Positions 1 through 6,923 of a stretch of DNA of 16,993 nucleotides are shown here, piece after piece. Position 1 is the first letter of the stretch; every line of letters starts with the position of its first letter. The notes below the pieces were generated by a model. It was not told where the DNA came from. It worked only from the letters and a program-made list of their open reading frames with translations, and did no database searches. The stretch is taken from the NCBI GenBank assembly GCA_947307375.1, contig CAMZIX010000015.1, forward strand, positions 1-16,993, given 5' to 3'. A program made the translations under genes and the position numbers. This stretch comes from an uncultured Clostridia bacterium. GTDB lineage: Bacteria; Bacillota_A; Clostridia; Oscillospirales; Oscillospiraceae.

Positions 1-287
1 AGCTGCGCCGCTGCATCATCGCCTATGAGCCCATCTGGGCCATCGGCACCGGCAAAACCGCCACCTCCGAGCAGGCGCAGGAAGTCTGCGAGGGCATCCG
101 CGCCGTCATCCGCAAGATCTACGGCGCCCGTCCCGCCCGTGCCGTCAGCATCCTCTACGGCGGCAGCATGAACGCCAAGAACGCGGCGGAGCTCCTTGCT
201 CAGCCCGATATCGACGGCGGCCTCATCGGCGGCGCTTCCCTGAAGCCCGCGGACTTCGCTGCGATCATCGCAGCCAGCAACCAGTAA
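1..287 (+). CDS. tpiA: Triosephosphate isomerase, C-terminal part (5' end outside window)
   Basis: The C-terminal 94 residues of triosephosphate isomerase, which interconverts dihydroxyacetone phosphate and glyceraldehyde 3-phosphate in glycolysis (cytosol). The frame begins at base 3. Near the start is [12 protein letters not shown], the family signature that carries the catalytic glutamate (YEPIW) and the flexible phosphate-gripping loop (AIGTG). Further on are ILYGGSM and GGLIGGASL, the conserved phosphate-binding C-terminal strands. The stop is TAA at 285-287. It lies 57 nt upstream of gpmI in the same direction, so both probably belong to a glycolytic operon, commonly with gap and pgk upstream. 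The N-terminal portion lies outside the window. Confidence 0.96.
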   Translation, partial: LRRCIIAYEPIWAIGTGKTATSEQAQEVCEGIRAVIRKIYGARPARAVSILYGGSMNAKNAAELLAQPDIDGGLIGGASLKPADFAAIIAASNQ

Positions 288-296
288 GAAACGATC

Positions 297-325
297 CACA
301 GGGAGCGGCTTTCCCGCTCCCTGTG
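297..325 (+). other. Intergenic 12-bp hairpin between tpiA and gpmI, no U-tract
   Basis: Perfect inverted repeat CACAGGGAGCGG (297-308) and CCGCTCCCTGTG (314-325) around a 5-nt loop. It is not followed by a T run, so it does not look like an intrinsic terminator. It sits 7 nt before the gpmI ribosome site (AAGGAGA, 332-338). A role in mRNA processing, 3'-end protection or differential expression is inferred from position only. Confidence 0.6.
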
Positions 326-344
326 AACGCATAAGGAGAAAAAC

Positions 345-1859
345 ATGAACAAAAAAGCAGTTCTTGTGATCCTGGACGGCTTCGGCATCGCGCCGCCGAC
401 GGCGGGCAACGCGATCGCGCAGGCGAACACGCCCAACCTGGACCGGCTCTTCGCCGAATACCCCCACACCCAGCTGCAGGCCTCCGGCCTGGACGTCGGT
501 CTGCCCGAGGGGCAGATGGGCAACTCCGAGGTCGGCCACACCAACATCGGCGCCGGCCGCGTCGTGTTCCAGATCCTGCCCAAAATGACGCAGGAGATCA
601 AAACCGGCAAGTTCTTTGAGAACAAGGTCTATATCAAGGCCATGGAAGACGCCAGGGCCGGCGGTAAGCCCCTGCACGTCATGGGCCTGCTGTCCGACGG
701 CGGCGTCCACAGCCACATCGGCCACATCTTCGGCATCCTCGACATGGCGAAGGCGCGCGGCCTGGAAAAGGTCTATGTGCACTGCTTCCTCGACGGGCGC
801 GACGTCCCGCCGACCAGCGGCGCGGGCTTCGTCGCGCAGCTGAAGGAGAAGTGCGATTCCCTCGGCAACGCGAAGATCGCCACGGTGCAGGGCCGCTTCT
901 GGGGCATGGACCGCGACAAGCGCTGGGACCGCGTCGAGGCGGGCTATAACGCTATCGTCTGCGGCGAGGGCATCGCGAATCCCGACCCCGTGAAGGCTGT
1001 GGAAGACAGCTACGCGCAGGACGTGACCGACGAGTTCGTCAAGCCCGTCGTCTGCTGCCCCGAGGGCGTCATCAACGAGGGCGACAGCGTGATCTTCATG
1101 AACTTCCGCCCGGACCGCGCCCGCGAGATGACCTGGGCGCTGAACCTTCCGGACTTCGACGGCTTCGCGCGCAAGAAGACCGTCTATCCGCTCAGCTACG
1201 TCTGCACCGCGCAGTACGACGAAAACCTCACGCTGCCGATCGCCTATCCGCCCGAGGAGCTGGTGAACACGCTCGGCGACTATATCAGCGCGCACGGGCT
1301 CCGGCAGTTCCGCGTGGCCGAGACCGAGAAGTACGCTCACGTCACCTTCTTCTTCAACGGCGGCGTGGAAAAGCAGTTCGAGGGCGAGGACCGCTGCCTG
1401 GTGCCGTCCCCGAAGGAGTTCCCGACCTACGATCTGGTGCCGCAGATGAGCGCCGCCAAGGTGGCCGACAAGCTGATCGAGGCGATCGCCTCCGACAAGT
1501 ACGCCGTGGTCATCTGCAACTTCGCCAACTGTGACATGGTCGGGCACACCGGCGTGATGAGCGCCGCGATCGCCGCCGTCGAGGCGGTGGACGAGGCCGT
1601 CGGCCGCGTGATCGCCGAGGTCGAGAAGCACCCGGACCTCGTGATGATGCTGACCGCCGACCACGGCAACGCGGACGTGATGTTCGACGAGACCGGCAAG
1701 GTCAATACCGCCCACACCACGAACCCCGTGCCCTTTGTCGTGCGCGAAAAGGGCGTCACGCTGCATCCCGGCCGTCTGGCCGATATCGCGCCGACGATCC
1801 TGCGCACCATCGGCCTGGATCAGCCCGCCGAAATGACCGGAAGCTGCCTGATCGACTGA
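345..1859 (+). CDS. gpmI: 2,3-bisphosphoglycerate-independent phosphoglycerate mutase
   Basis: Converts 3-phosphoglycerate to 2-phosphoglycerate using a manganese-dependent phosphoserine intermediate; cytosolic glycolysis. At 504 residues it has the usual length for the family. The alkaline-phosphatase-like metal site is visible: VILDGFG near residue 8 (Asp11), MGNSEVGHTNIGAGR with catalytic Ser61, the FLDGRDVPP loop near residue 150, and TADHGNAD plus NTAHTTNPVP near the C-terminus, which supply metal-binding Asp and His. The ATG at 345 follows an AAGGAGA ribosome site at a 6-nt distance. It follows tpiA after a hairpin and is closed by a strong intrinsic terminator. Confidence 0.97.
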   Translation: MNKKAVLVILDGFGIAPPTAGNAIAQANTPNLDRLFAEYPHTQLQASGLDVGLPEGQMGNSEVGHTNIGAGRVVFQILPKMTQEIKTGKFFENKVYIKAMEDARAGGKPLHVMGLLSDGGVHSHIGHIFGILDMAKARGLEKVYVHCFLDGRDVPPTSGAGFVAQLKEKCDSLGNAKIATVQGRFWGMDRDKRWDRVEAGYNAIVCGEGIANPDPVKAVEDSYAQDVTDEFVKPVVCCPEGVINEGDSVIFMNFRPDRAREMTWALNLPDFDGFARKKTVYPLSYVCTAQYDENLTLPIAYPPEELVNTLGDYISAHGLRQFRVAETEKYAHVTFFFNGGVEKQFEGEDRCLVPSPKEFPTYDLVPQMSAAKVADKLIEAIASDKYAVVICNFANCDMVGHTGVMSAAIAAVEAVDEAVGRVIAEVEKHPDLVMMLTADHGNADVMFDETGKVNTAHTTNPVPFVVREKGVTLHPGRLADIAPTILRTIGLDQPAEMTGSCLID

Positions 1860-1872
1860 TTGGAATAACCAC

Positions 1873-1905
1873 AAAAAAGGAGAGCCGCCGGGCTCTCCTT
1901 TTTTG
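1873..1905 (+). terminator. Intrinsic terminator after gpmI
   Basis: Stem GGAGAGCC (1879-1886) and GGCTCTCC (1891-1898) with a 4-nt loop, flanked by A6 upstream and T6 downstream (1899-1904). It starts 14 nt after the gpmI stop. The A/T flanks mean it could also act on the opposite strand. Confidence 0.92.
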
Positions 1906-1938
1906 TTCAATAATTTTAATTAAAATTTGCCAAATACC

Positions 1939-1967
1939 TTGCTTTTTTTCCAGCATTCGGTTAAAAT
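1939..1967 (+). promoter_or_regulatory. Predicted sigma-A promoter for the acyltransferase/ligase operon
   Basis: TTGCTT (1939-1944), a 17-nt spacer and TAAAAT (1962-1967), in an AT-rich intergenic stretch just after the gpmI terminator. It lies 54 nt before the ATG at 2022. The call rests on consensus match and placement only. Confidence 0.5.
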
Positions 1968-2021
1968 CAAAAATCGGAGTTCACAGATCATTCACATTTG
2001 ACACGAGCAGGGGGACTGAAC

Positions 2022-2912
2022 ATGGCGGAGAAATATAAAAGAAAGCTCGGCGACCGCCGCGATGCGCGCTGGGTAAGAGATGTGACCGGCCTCACCACGC
2101 TGATGATGCATATCATGGACAAGCGGACGGACTCGGAGGTCTTTCTCAACGACAAGATCGACGTGACCGAGCTTCTGAAATACCTGGAGAAGAAGAACGC
2201 GCAGCATCCGGATTACAAGACCACGGTGTTCCACTGCTTCATCCTGGCGATCGGCCGCATGATCAGGGAGCGGCCCAAGATGAACCGCTTTATCCAGGGC
2301 CGGCGCATGTACGAGCGCAACGAGATCAGCCTGAGCTTCGTGGCCAAGCGCCGCTTCACCGACCACGCCGAGGAGGCGCTGATGTTCTTCACCCCGAAGG
2401 ATGAGGATACGCTCGATTCCTTCAGCTACCACATCGCCGGAGAAGTGAAGGAAATGCGCAAAAGCGAGCATTCCACCGGCGGCATCGACAGCACGATCGA
2501 CGGCTTCGCCAAGATCCCGCGCCTGCTGCTGATGTTTGTGATTCACATCATCCGCCGCATGGACTTCTGGGGCGTCAACCCCAAGGCTCTGACCGACGGC
2601 GATACGAACTACTCCACCGTGCTGCTGTCGAATCTCGGCAGCATCAAGGGCCCGGCGGTCTACCATCATCTGAACAACTACGGCAGCAACAGCATCATGG
2701 TCACCATCGGCACCATCCACAAGGAAGAGATGGTCATGGACGACGGCTCCAAGCAGATCCGCGACGTGGTGGAGATCGGCGCCACGATCGACGAGCGCAT
2801 CGCCGACGGCTTCTACTTCGTCCGCAGCCTGAAGCTCGTCAAATACATCTTCGCGCATCCCGAGCTCCTGGACCGCCCCTTCGGCGAGCCCAGCGGCTTC
2901 GAGTTCAAATAA
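2022..2912 (+). CDS. E2/chloramphenicol-acetyltransferase-fold protein lacking lipoyl domain and catalytic His
   Basis: A 296-residue protein resembling only the catalytic domain of 2-oxo acid dehydrogenase E2 acyltransferases. There is no N-terminal lipoyl domain (no DKA/DKV lipoylation motif) and no peripheral-subunit-binding domain. Family-like segments are FHCFILAIGRMI around residue 70, NLGSIKGPAVYHHLNNYGS around 205-225 (matching the SNLG...P...G region of E2) and the C-terminal DERIADGFYF. In active E2 and CAT enzymes the last motif is DHRxxDG; here Glu258 replaces the catalytic histidine while Asp262-Gly263 is kept. No pyruvate or other oxo acid dehydrogenase subunit lies nearby. I chose the ATG at 2022, preceded by AGGGGG, over a TTG eight codons upstream. 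An acyl-CoA ligase follows 16 nt later in the same operon, suggesting a joint acyl-handling step. Substrate unknown; it may be a binding or scaffold protein rather than an enzyme. Confidence 0.8.
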   Translation: MAEKYKRKLGDRRDARWVRDVTGLTTLMMHIMDKRTDSEVFLNDKIDVTELLKYLEKKNAQHPDYKTTVFHCFILAIGRMIRERPKMNRFIQGRRMYERNEISLSFVAKRRFTDHAEEALMFFTPKDEDTLDSFSYHIAGEVKEMRKSEHSTGGIDSTIDGFAKIPRLLLMFVIHIIRRMDFWGVNPKALTDGDTNYSTVLLSNLGSIKGPAVYHHLNNYGSNSIMVTIGTIHKEEMVMDDGSKQIRDVVEIGATIDERIADGFYFVRSLKLVKYIFAHPELLDRPFGEPSGFEFK

Positions 2913-2928
2913 GAGCAGGAGAGAAGAG

Positions 2929-4665
2929 ATGGACATCATCACTGCCAAAACTCCGTGGGCACCTTTTATGGGCGAGACGCCCATGCACCTGGATTATTTT
3001 CAGGGGACCATGTTCGAGGCGGTCAAAAGGATCGCCGAGCAGGAGCCGGATTCCATCGCGTTCCGCTTCATGGGCCGCGCGGCGAGTTACCGGACGCTGG
3101 CTGCCGAGACCGAGCGCTGCGCCCGCGCGCTGAAGGCCATCGGCGTCAAGGAGGGCGATAAGGTCACCATCGCCATGCCGAACTGCCCGCAGGCGCTCTA
3201 TATGTTCTACGGCGTCAATCTGGCCGGCGGCATTGCCAACATGATCCACCCGCTCTCCGCGGAAAAGGAGATCGAGTTCTATCTCAACGAGTCCGAGAGC
3301 CGTTTTGCCATCACGCTCGATCAGTTTTACGGGAAGTTTGCCAGCATTCTTGCCAACACCCCGGTGGAGACCCTGATCATCGCCACGATCAAGGACGCGC
3401 TCAGTCCGCTGATGAAGCTCGGCTACCAGCTTACGCAGGGCCGCAAGATCAAAAAGGTCCCGGCCGACGCGCCGCACGTGCTGCTCTGGCGCAGCTTCAT
3501 CCGGAAGGCCGATTCTGTGAGCGGCAGCCCCGCCGTCAAGCGCGCGGCGGACGATCCCGCCGTCATCCTCTATTCCGGCGGCACGACCGGCACGACCAAG
3601 GGCATCGTTCTCACGAATCTCAACTTCAACGCCCTCGGCCAGCAGGTCATTGCGGCCAACCCGATCTTCCGGCGCGGCGACCGCATGCTTGCTGCCATGC
3701 CGCTGTTCCACGGCTTCGGCCTGGGCGTGTGCATCCACACGATGCTGTCTCAGGGCGGCCAGTGCATCCTGATCCCGCGCTTTACCGCCGAGACCTACGC
3801 CAAGGACCTGATCAAATACCGCTGCAACCTGATCGCCGGCGTACCGACCCTGTACGAGGCGCTGCTGCGGCTCAAGACGATGAACGGCGCCGATCTCAGC
3901 TTCCTTAAGGGCGTCTTCTCCGGCGGCGACAGTCTGTCCATCGAGCTGAAAAAGAAGCTTGACAAATTCCTGGCCGAGCACGGCGCGACCATCCAGGTGC
4001 GCGAGGGCTACGGCACCACAGAGACCGTCACCGCCTGCTGCCTGACCCCGCTGACAAAGGCCAAGGAGGGGAGCATCGGCATCCCGTTCCCGGATACCTA
4101 CATCAAGGTCGTCGAGCCCGGCACCGACAAAGAACTGCCCTATGGCGAGGAGGGCGAGATCCTGCTGGCCGGCCCGACCGTCATGAAGGAATACATGAAG
4201 CACCCCGAAGAGACCGCGCAGACGCTGCGCCGCCATGCCGACGGCCTGACCTGGGTCTACACCGGCGACCTCGGCGTCATGGACGAGGAGGGCTTCATCT
4301 ACTTCAAGGGCCGCGCCAAGCGCATGATCATCTCCTCCGGCTACAACGTCTATCCCGGCCAGCTCGAGAACATCCTCGACGCGCACGAGAAGGTGCAGAT
4401 GAGCTGCGTGATCGGCGTGCCCGATCCTTACAAGATCCAGAAGGTCAAGGCCTTTGTGAAGCTGGCCGCCAATGTGCCGGCGACCGAGGAGACCAAGCAG
4501 GAGCTGCTGGACTACTGCCGCAAGCACATCGCCAAATACGCCATGCCCTACGACATCGAGTTCCGGGACGACATGCCGAAGACCCTGGTCGGCAAGGTGG
4601 CCTACCGCGTGCTCGAGGAGCAGGAGCTGGCGAAGATCAAGGCCGCGGAAGCGACAAACGCATAA
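2929..4665 (+). CDS. AMP-dependent acyl-CoA synthetase/ligase (ANL superfamily)
   Basis: Activates a carboxylic acid to an acyl-adenylate and then probably to a thioester with CoA; cytosolic or peripheral membrane. At 578 residues it has the full length of the family. Motifs in order: phosphate-binding loop YSGGTTGTTKG near residues 214-224; PLFHGFG near 255; EGYGTTE near 358-364; YTGDLG near 443 with the ribose-binding Asp; the hinge region KGRAKRMIISSGYNVYP near 458-475; and PKTLVGKVAYR near 550, whose Lys is the usual adenylation lysine. The start at 2929 has a GGAGAGAAG ribosome site. It follows the acyltransferase-like gene by 16 nt and is closed by its own terminator. The overall look is of a long-chain or medium-chain fatty acid ligase, but substrate cannot be read from the sequence. 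Confidence 0.92.
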   Translation: MDIITAKTPWAPFMGETPMHLDYFQGTMFEAVKRIAEQEPDSIAFRFMGRAASYRTLAAETERCARALKAIGVKEGDKVTIAMPNCPQALYMFYGVNLAGGIANMIHPLSAEKEIEFYLNESESRFAITLDQFYGKFASILANTPVETLIIATIKDALSPLMKLGYQLTQGRKIKKVPADAPHVLLWRSFIRKADSVSGSPAVKRAADDPAVILYSGGTTGTTKGIVLTNLNFNALGQQVIAANPIFRRGDRMLAAMPLFHGFGLGVCIHTMLSQGGQCILIPRFTAETYAKDLIKYRCNLIAGVPTLYEALLRLKTMNGADLSFLKGVFSGGDSLSIELKKKLDKFLAEHGATIQVREGYGTTETVTACCLTPLTKAKEGSIGIPFPDTYIKVVEPGTDKELPYGEEGEILLAGPTVMKEYMKHPEETAQTLRRHADGLTWVYTGDLGVMDEEGFIYFKGRAKRMIISSGYNVYPGQLENILDAHEKVQMSCVIGVPDPYKIQKVKAFVKLAANVPATEETKQELLDYCRKHIAKYAMPYDIEFRDDMPKTLVGKVAYRVLEEQELAKIKAAEATNA

Positions 4666-4666
4666 G

Positions 4667-4698
4667 AAAACTGCCCGCATTGCCTGCGGGCAGTTTTT
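4667..4698 (+). terminator. Intrinsic terminator after the acyl-CoA ligase gene
   Basis: Stem CTGCCCGCA (4671-4679) and TGCGGGCAG (4685-4693) with a short loop, followed by T5 and preceded by A4. It begins immediately after the TAA stop. Confidence 0.92.
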
Positions 4699-4763
4699 CA
4701 TGGGAACATTTTGAGAGCAGCGTCGTCATAACAGACAGCACCAACAAGGGAGGGGGATCCGAC

Positions 4764-5345
4764 ATGAAGAAAATCATTCCCGTACTGCTTGCGCTGCTGC
4801 TGAGTGGCTGCGTCAGATCAGCGGAGCCGCCGTCTGCGCCGGAGCAGAGCAAAGAGACGGAGGCGATCCATGAAACGGCTGCGCCGGAAAAGGAGGAAAC
4901 GGACATGATCGGAGAAAAAGTGACCCTGGACGGCATCGACAGCTATCTGCGCCTGACTCTGCCGGAGGGCTGGACCGTCGTCGAAGATTATCTGCAAAGC
5001 GGACAGAAATGTCTGCTCCTCGTTCCGCCGACGAACGACGCCTTCCAGATCCGCGTGGTCTGCTGGGACACCTTCGGCATGTGCGGCACCGGCGTCACCC
5101 TTGAGGAGAAGACCCTGCCGAACGGCCTGACGGTGACGGTTGCCACCGAAGAGAGTTCGGACGGATTCGTTTGGAATACGGTGATCCTGCCGCCGAGCAC
5201 GGAACAGTTTACGCTCCAGTTCTACGCGCAGCCGACCGTGATCGAGGATCATCAGGCCGAGATCGACGCGATCCTCGACAGCCTTCATATCGGCGAGCTG
5301 GCGCATATTCCGCCGCAGCCGACGGCAGCGGCTGTTGATAAGTGA
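4764..5345 (+). CDS. Small predicted lipoprotein of unknown function
   Basis: A 193-residue protein with a lipoprotein signal peptide: MKK, a hydrophobic stretch, and the lipobox LLSGC, with Cys16 as the predicted lipidation site. A Glu/Pro/Ala-rich spacer (about residues 17-47) then precedes a globular domain with alternating beta-like segments (SYLRLTLPEGW, QIRVVCWDTFG, GFVWNTVILP, FTLQFYAQP). I recognise no named family. The start is set at ATG 4764, which has an AGGGAGGGGG ribosome site and begins exactly at the signal peptide; an in-frame start 28 codons upstream would destroy the signal. No clear promoter is seen in the 65 nt after the previous terminator. It converges with the DUF4830-like gene on the other strand. 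Confidence 0.8.
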   Translation: MKKIIPVLLALLLSGCVRSAEPPSAPEQSKETEAIHETAAPEKEETDMIGEKVTLDGIDSYLRLTLPEGWTVVEDYLQSGQKCLLLVPPTNDAFQIRVVCWDTFGMCGTGVTLEEKTLPNGLTVTVATEESSDGFVWNTVILPPSTEQFTLQFYAQPTVIEDHQAEIDAILDSLHIGELAHIPPQPTAAAVDK

Positions 5346-5352
5346 GTTTTCG

Positions 5353-5399
5353 CAACGAAGAACGATCCACCGGCTCAGCCGGTGGATCGTTCTTCGTTG
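5353..5399. repeat. Perfect 22-bp inverted repeat at the convergent gene ends
   Basis: Left arm 5353-5374 and right arm 5378-5399 are perfect reverse complements around a 3-nt loop (TCA). The loop is exactly the stop codon (TGA on the minus strand) of the convergent DUF4830-like gene, and one arm encodes its last residues (NEERSTG). No T-tract follows on either strand, so it is not a standard intrinsic terminator, although it may block convergent transcription or protect both mRNA 3' ends. Confidence 0.85.
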
Positions 5400-5839
5400 G
5401 GCCGCAGCTCGTGCATGAAGCCGTCGAGGGAGACCGTGTGGATGTCTCCGCCGATCACGCGCCCCTGATACACATAGAGCGTGACCCATACCGTCTGCTC
5501 GCAGCCGGGGTAGTTTGTCAGCCGGTATTGGTACTGCTCCGCGCTCTTGCCCTCGTAATCGCTCAGATCATAGCCGCCCTTGCGCATCATGGCGTTATAG
5601 TCCGCCATGGCGCCCTCCCCGCAGTCGGGGATCCTGACGCTGTTCGCCTGCTCACTCTCCGGGTCGGCTTTCCAGCCGAGCGCCGCGAGGAAGGCCATCC
5701 GATCCTCCCTCGTGGCGGCGTTTTTGTCGCCGTCCGTGAGAAAACGGACGATCACAGCCAGGAGCAGAAGCGCCAGGATCGCCGCGCCCACGATCCTTCC
5801 GGCATTCTTTCGTTTCCATTCGACCTTCTTTTCATGCAA
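5375..5839 (-). CDS. Membrane-anchored DUF4830-like protein
   Basis: A 154-residue protein on the minus strand. A basic N-terminus (about residues 1-14) is followed by one transmembrane segment (about 15-34, GRIVGAAILALLLLAVIVRF) and an extracytoplasmic domain. The soluble part has the pattern FLAALGWKADP... VRIP... YNAMMRKGGYDLSDYEGK... YQYRLTNYP... GRVIGGDIHTVSLDGFMHEL, which I recognise from DUF4830 proteins of Clostridia. This is a pattern match from memory and has no assigned biochemical role. The start codon has a GAGGTGAG ribosome site about 11 nt upstream. The 3' end lies inside a perfect hairpin shared with the convergent lipoprotein gene. Confidence 0.78.
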   Translation of the reverse strand: MHEKKVEWKRKNAGRIVGAAILALLLLAVIVRFLTDGDKNAATREDRMAFLAALGWKADPESEQANSVRIPDCGEGAMADYNAMMRKGGYDLSDYEGKSAEQYQYRLTNYPGCEQTVWVTLYVYQGRVIGGDIHTVSLDGFMHELRPNEERSTG

Positions 5840-5865
5840 GTCCGCTCACCTCGTGATACAATATG

Positions 5866-5880
5866 CCCGCCAATGCGGGA
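5866..5880. repeat. Small hairpin upstream of the DUF4830-like gene
   Basis: CCCGC and GCGGG arms around a 4-5 nt loop, in the divergent intergenic region 5840-6034. It would fall in the leader of the minus-strand gene. It has no T-tract and its role is unknown. Confidence 0.35.
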
Positions 5881-5946
5881 TCATACCGGAAAAAAGCACA
5901 ATTCTTATGGGATATTCACAGGATGGATGCGAGAAATTTGTTGAAC

Positions 5947-5982
5947 TTGACGGTATGAATTCTTACAAAGATGATGTATAAT
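5947..5982 (+). promoter_or_regulatory. Candidate promoter region for the rRNA pseudouridine synthase gene
   Basis: Two readings are possible. A perfect TATAAT lies at 5977-5982, but the sequence 16-18 nt upstream is a poor -35. Alternatively TTGACG (5947-5952), 17 nt and GATGAT (5970-5975). The area is distinctly AT-rich and lies 52-88 nt before the ATG. One of these is probably the promoter. Confidence 0.45.
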
Positions 5983-6034
5983 GTTTACATAATTATGTCA
6001 ATTCGTATCTCAATCAAAACAGGCGGGCTTCGCT

Positions 6035-6766
6035 ATGGCAACAATGCGTCTGGATAAGCTGTTATCTGATCTCGGGCTGGGCTCTCGCCGCGAGCTGAGG
6101 GACTGGATCCGCGCGGGACGCGTGGCTGTGGACGGCACACCGATCCGCAGCCCGGAGCATAGGCTGGATCCCGAGATCTGTTCCGTAGCGCTGGACGGGA
6201 AGCCGCTTCGCTATCGGGCGCATCACTATTACATGATGGATAAGCCGGAAGGCGTGATCACGGCCACCGAGGACCCGGGGCAGAAGACCGTGCTGGAACT
6301 GCTGCCGCCGGAACTGCGGAGACTGGGCCTGTTTCCGGTCGGCCGCCTGGACAAGGACACCAGCGGACTGCTGATCCTGACCGACGACGGCGACTTTTCC
6401 CACCGGGTGACTTCGCCGAAGAGCGACATATGGAAGCGCTACCTGGCGGAGGTGGACGGAGTCCCCGACGCCGACGATGTGCGCGCCTTCGCGGAAGGTC
6501 TCGTTCTGGGCGATGGGACGCGCTGCCTGCCTGCCGGGCTGGAATGCGGCGGCGGAGGCCTCTGCACCGTGGCGGTGCAGGAGGGGAAATATCATCAGGT
6601 CAAGCGGATGCTCGCCTCCCGAGGCAAGCCCGTAAAAAAGCTGAGGCGCCTGTCGATCGGCGCGCTGGAACTGGATGAGAGCCTCGGCCCGGGCGGTTTT
6701 CGCGAATTGGATCAGCAGGAATTGTGCACTGTGTTCTTAGACAGAAAGCCGAAAACACAGGCATAA
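6035..6766 (+). CDS. rsuA: 16S rRNA pseudouridine synthase, RsuA/RluB/E/F family
   Basis: Isomerises a uridine in ribosomal RNA to pseudouridine. RsuA itself modifies U516 of 16S rRNA during 30S assembly; the exact target here is inferred. The N-terminal S4 RNA-binding domain spans about residues 4-50 (MRLDKLLSDLGLGSRRE...GRVAVDG). The catalytic domain begins around YYMMDKPEGVITA (residue 65) and contains GRLDKDTSGLLILTDDG, with Asp106 as the catalytic nucleophile, and KYHQVKRM near residue 185. Its 243 residues match the family. The ATG at 6035 fits an AGGCGGG site 7 nt upstream; the ATG three codons later (MRLDKLL) is also possible. No clear terminator follows before the next promoter. Confidence 0.9.
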   Translation: MATMRLDKLLSDLGLGSRRELRDWIRAGRVAVDGTPIRSPEHRLDPEICSVALDGKPLRYRAHHYYMMDKPEGVITATEDPGQKTVLELLPPELRRLGLFPVGRLDKDTSGLLILTDDGDFSHRVTSPKSDIWKRYLAEVDGVPDADDVRAFAEGLVLGDGTRCLPAGLECGGGGLCTVAVQEGKYHQVKRMLASRGKPVKKLRRLSIGALELDESLGPGGFRELDQQELCTVFLDRKPKTQA

Positions 6767-6834
6767 ATCCAGGGGTTTTTCGACGGATCGATCACATTTA
6801 TAAAAAAATTAACAAAAAACTGCTGCGTTTTCTA

Positions 6835-6863
6835 TTGAAAATCACCGGAAAATGCGGTATGAT
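6835..6863 (+). promoter_or_regulatory. Strong predicted sigma-A promoter upstream of the regulator-ftsEX block
   Basis: TTGAAA (6835-6840), a 17-nt spacer and TATGAT (6858-6863), in AT-rich DNA 60 nt before the ATG at 6924. It may drive the regulator and, by readthrough of the 48-nt gap, ftsE-ftsX. Confidence 0.7.
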
Positions 6864-6923
6864 GGGTGCCGCTTAACATGAGGGTTTTGGTGCTTTTAAC
6901 CATATCGCAGGGGAGGAACTATT

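Noticed and set aside
1998..2021. TTG start eight codons before the acyltransferase-like ATG
   Set aside because: The extension overlaps the ribosome site AGGGGG used by the ATG at 2022, and its own upstream sequence has no ribosome site.
5342..5944. 200-codon plus-strand frame over the DUF4830-like gene
   Set aside because: It is antisense to a recognisable membrane protein, begins without a ribosome site inside the hairpin, and its product has no recognisable fold. The shared NEERSTG is explained by the palindrome.
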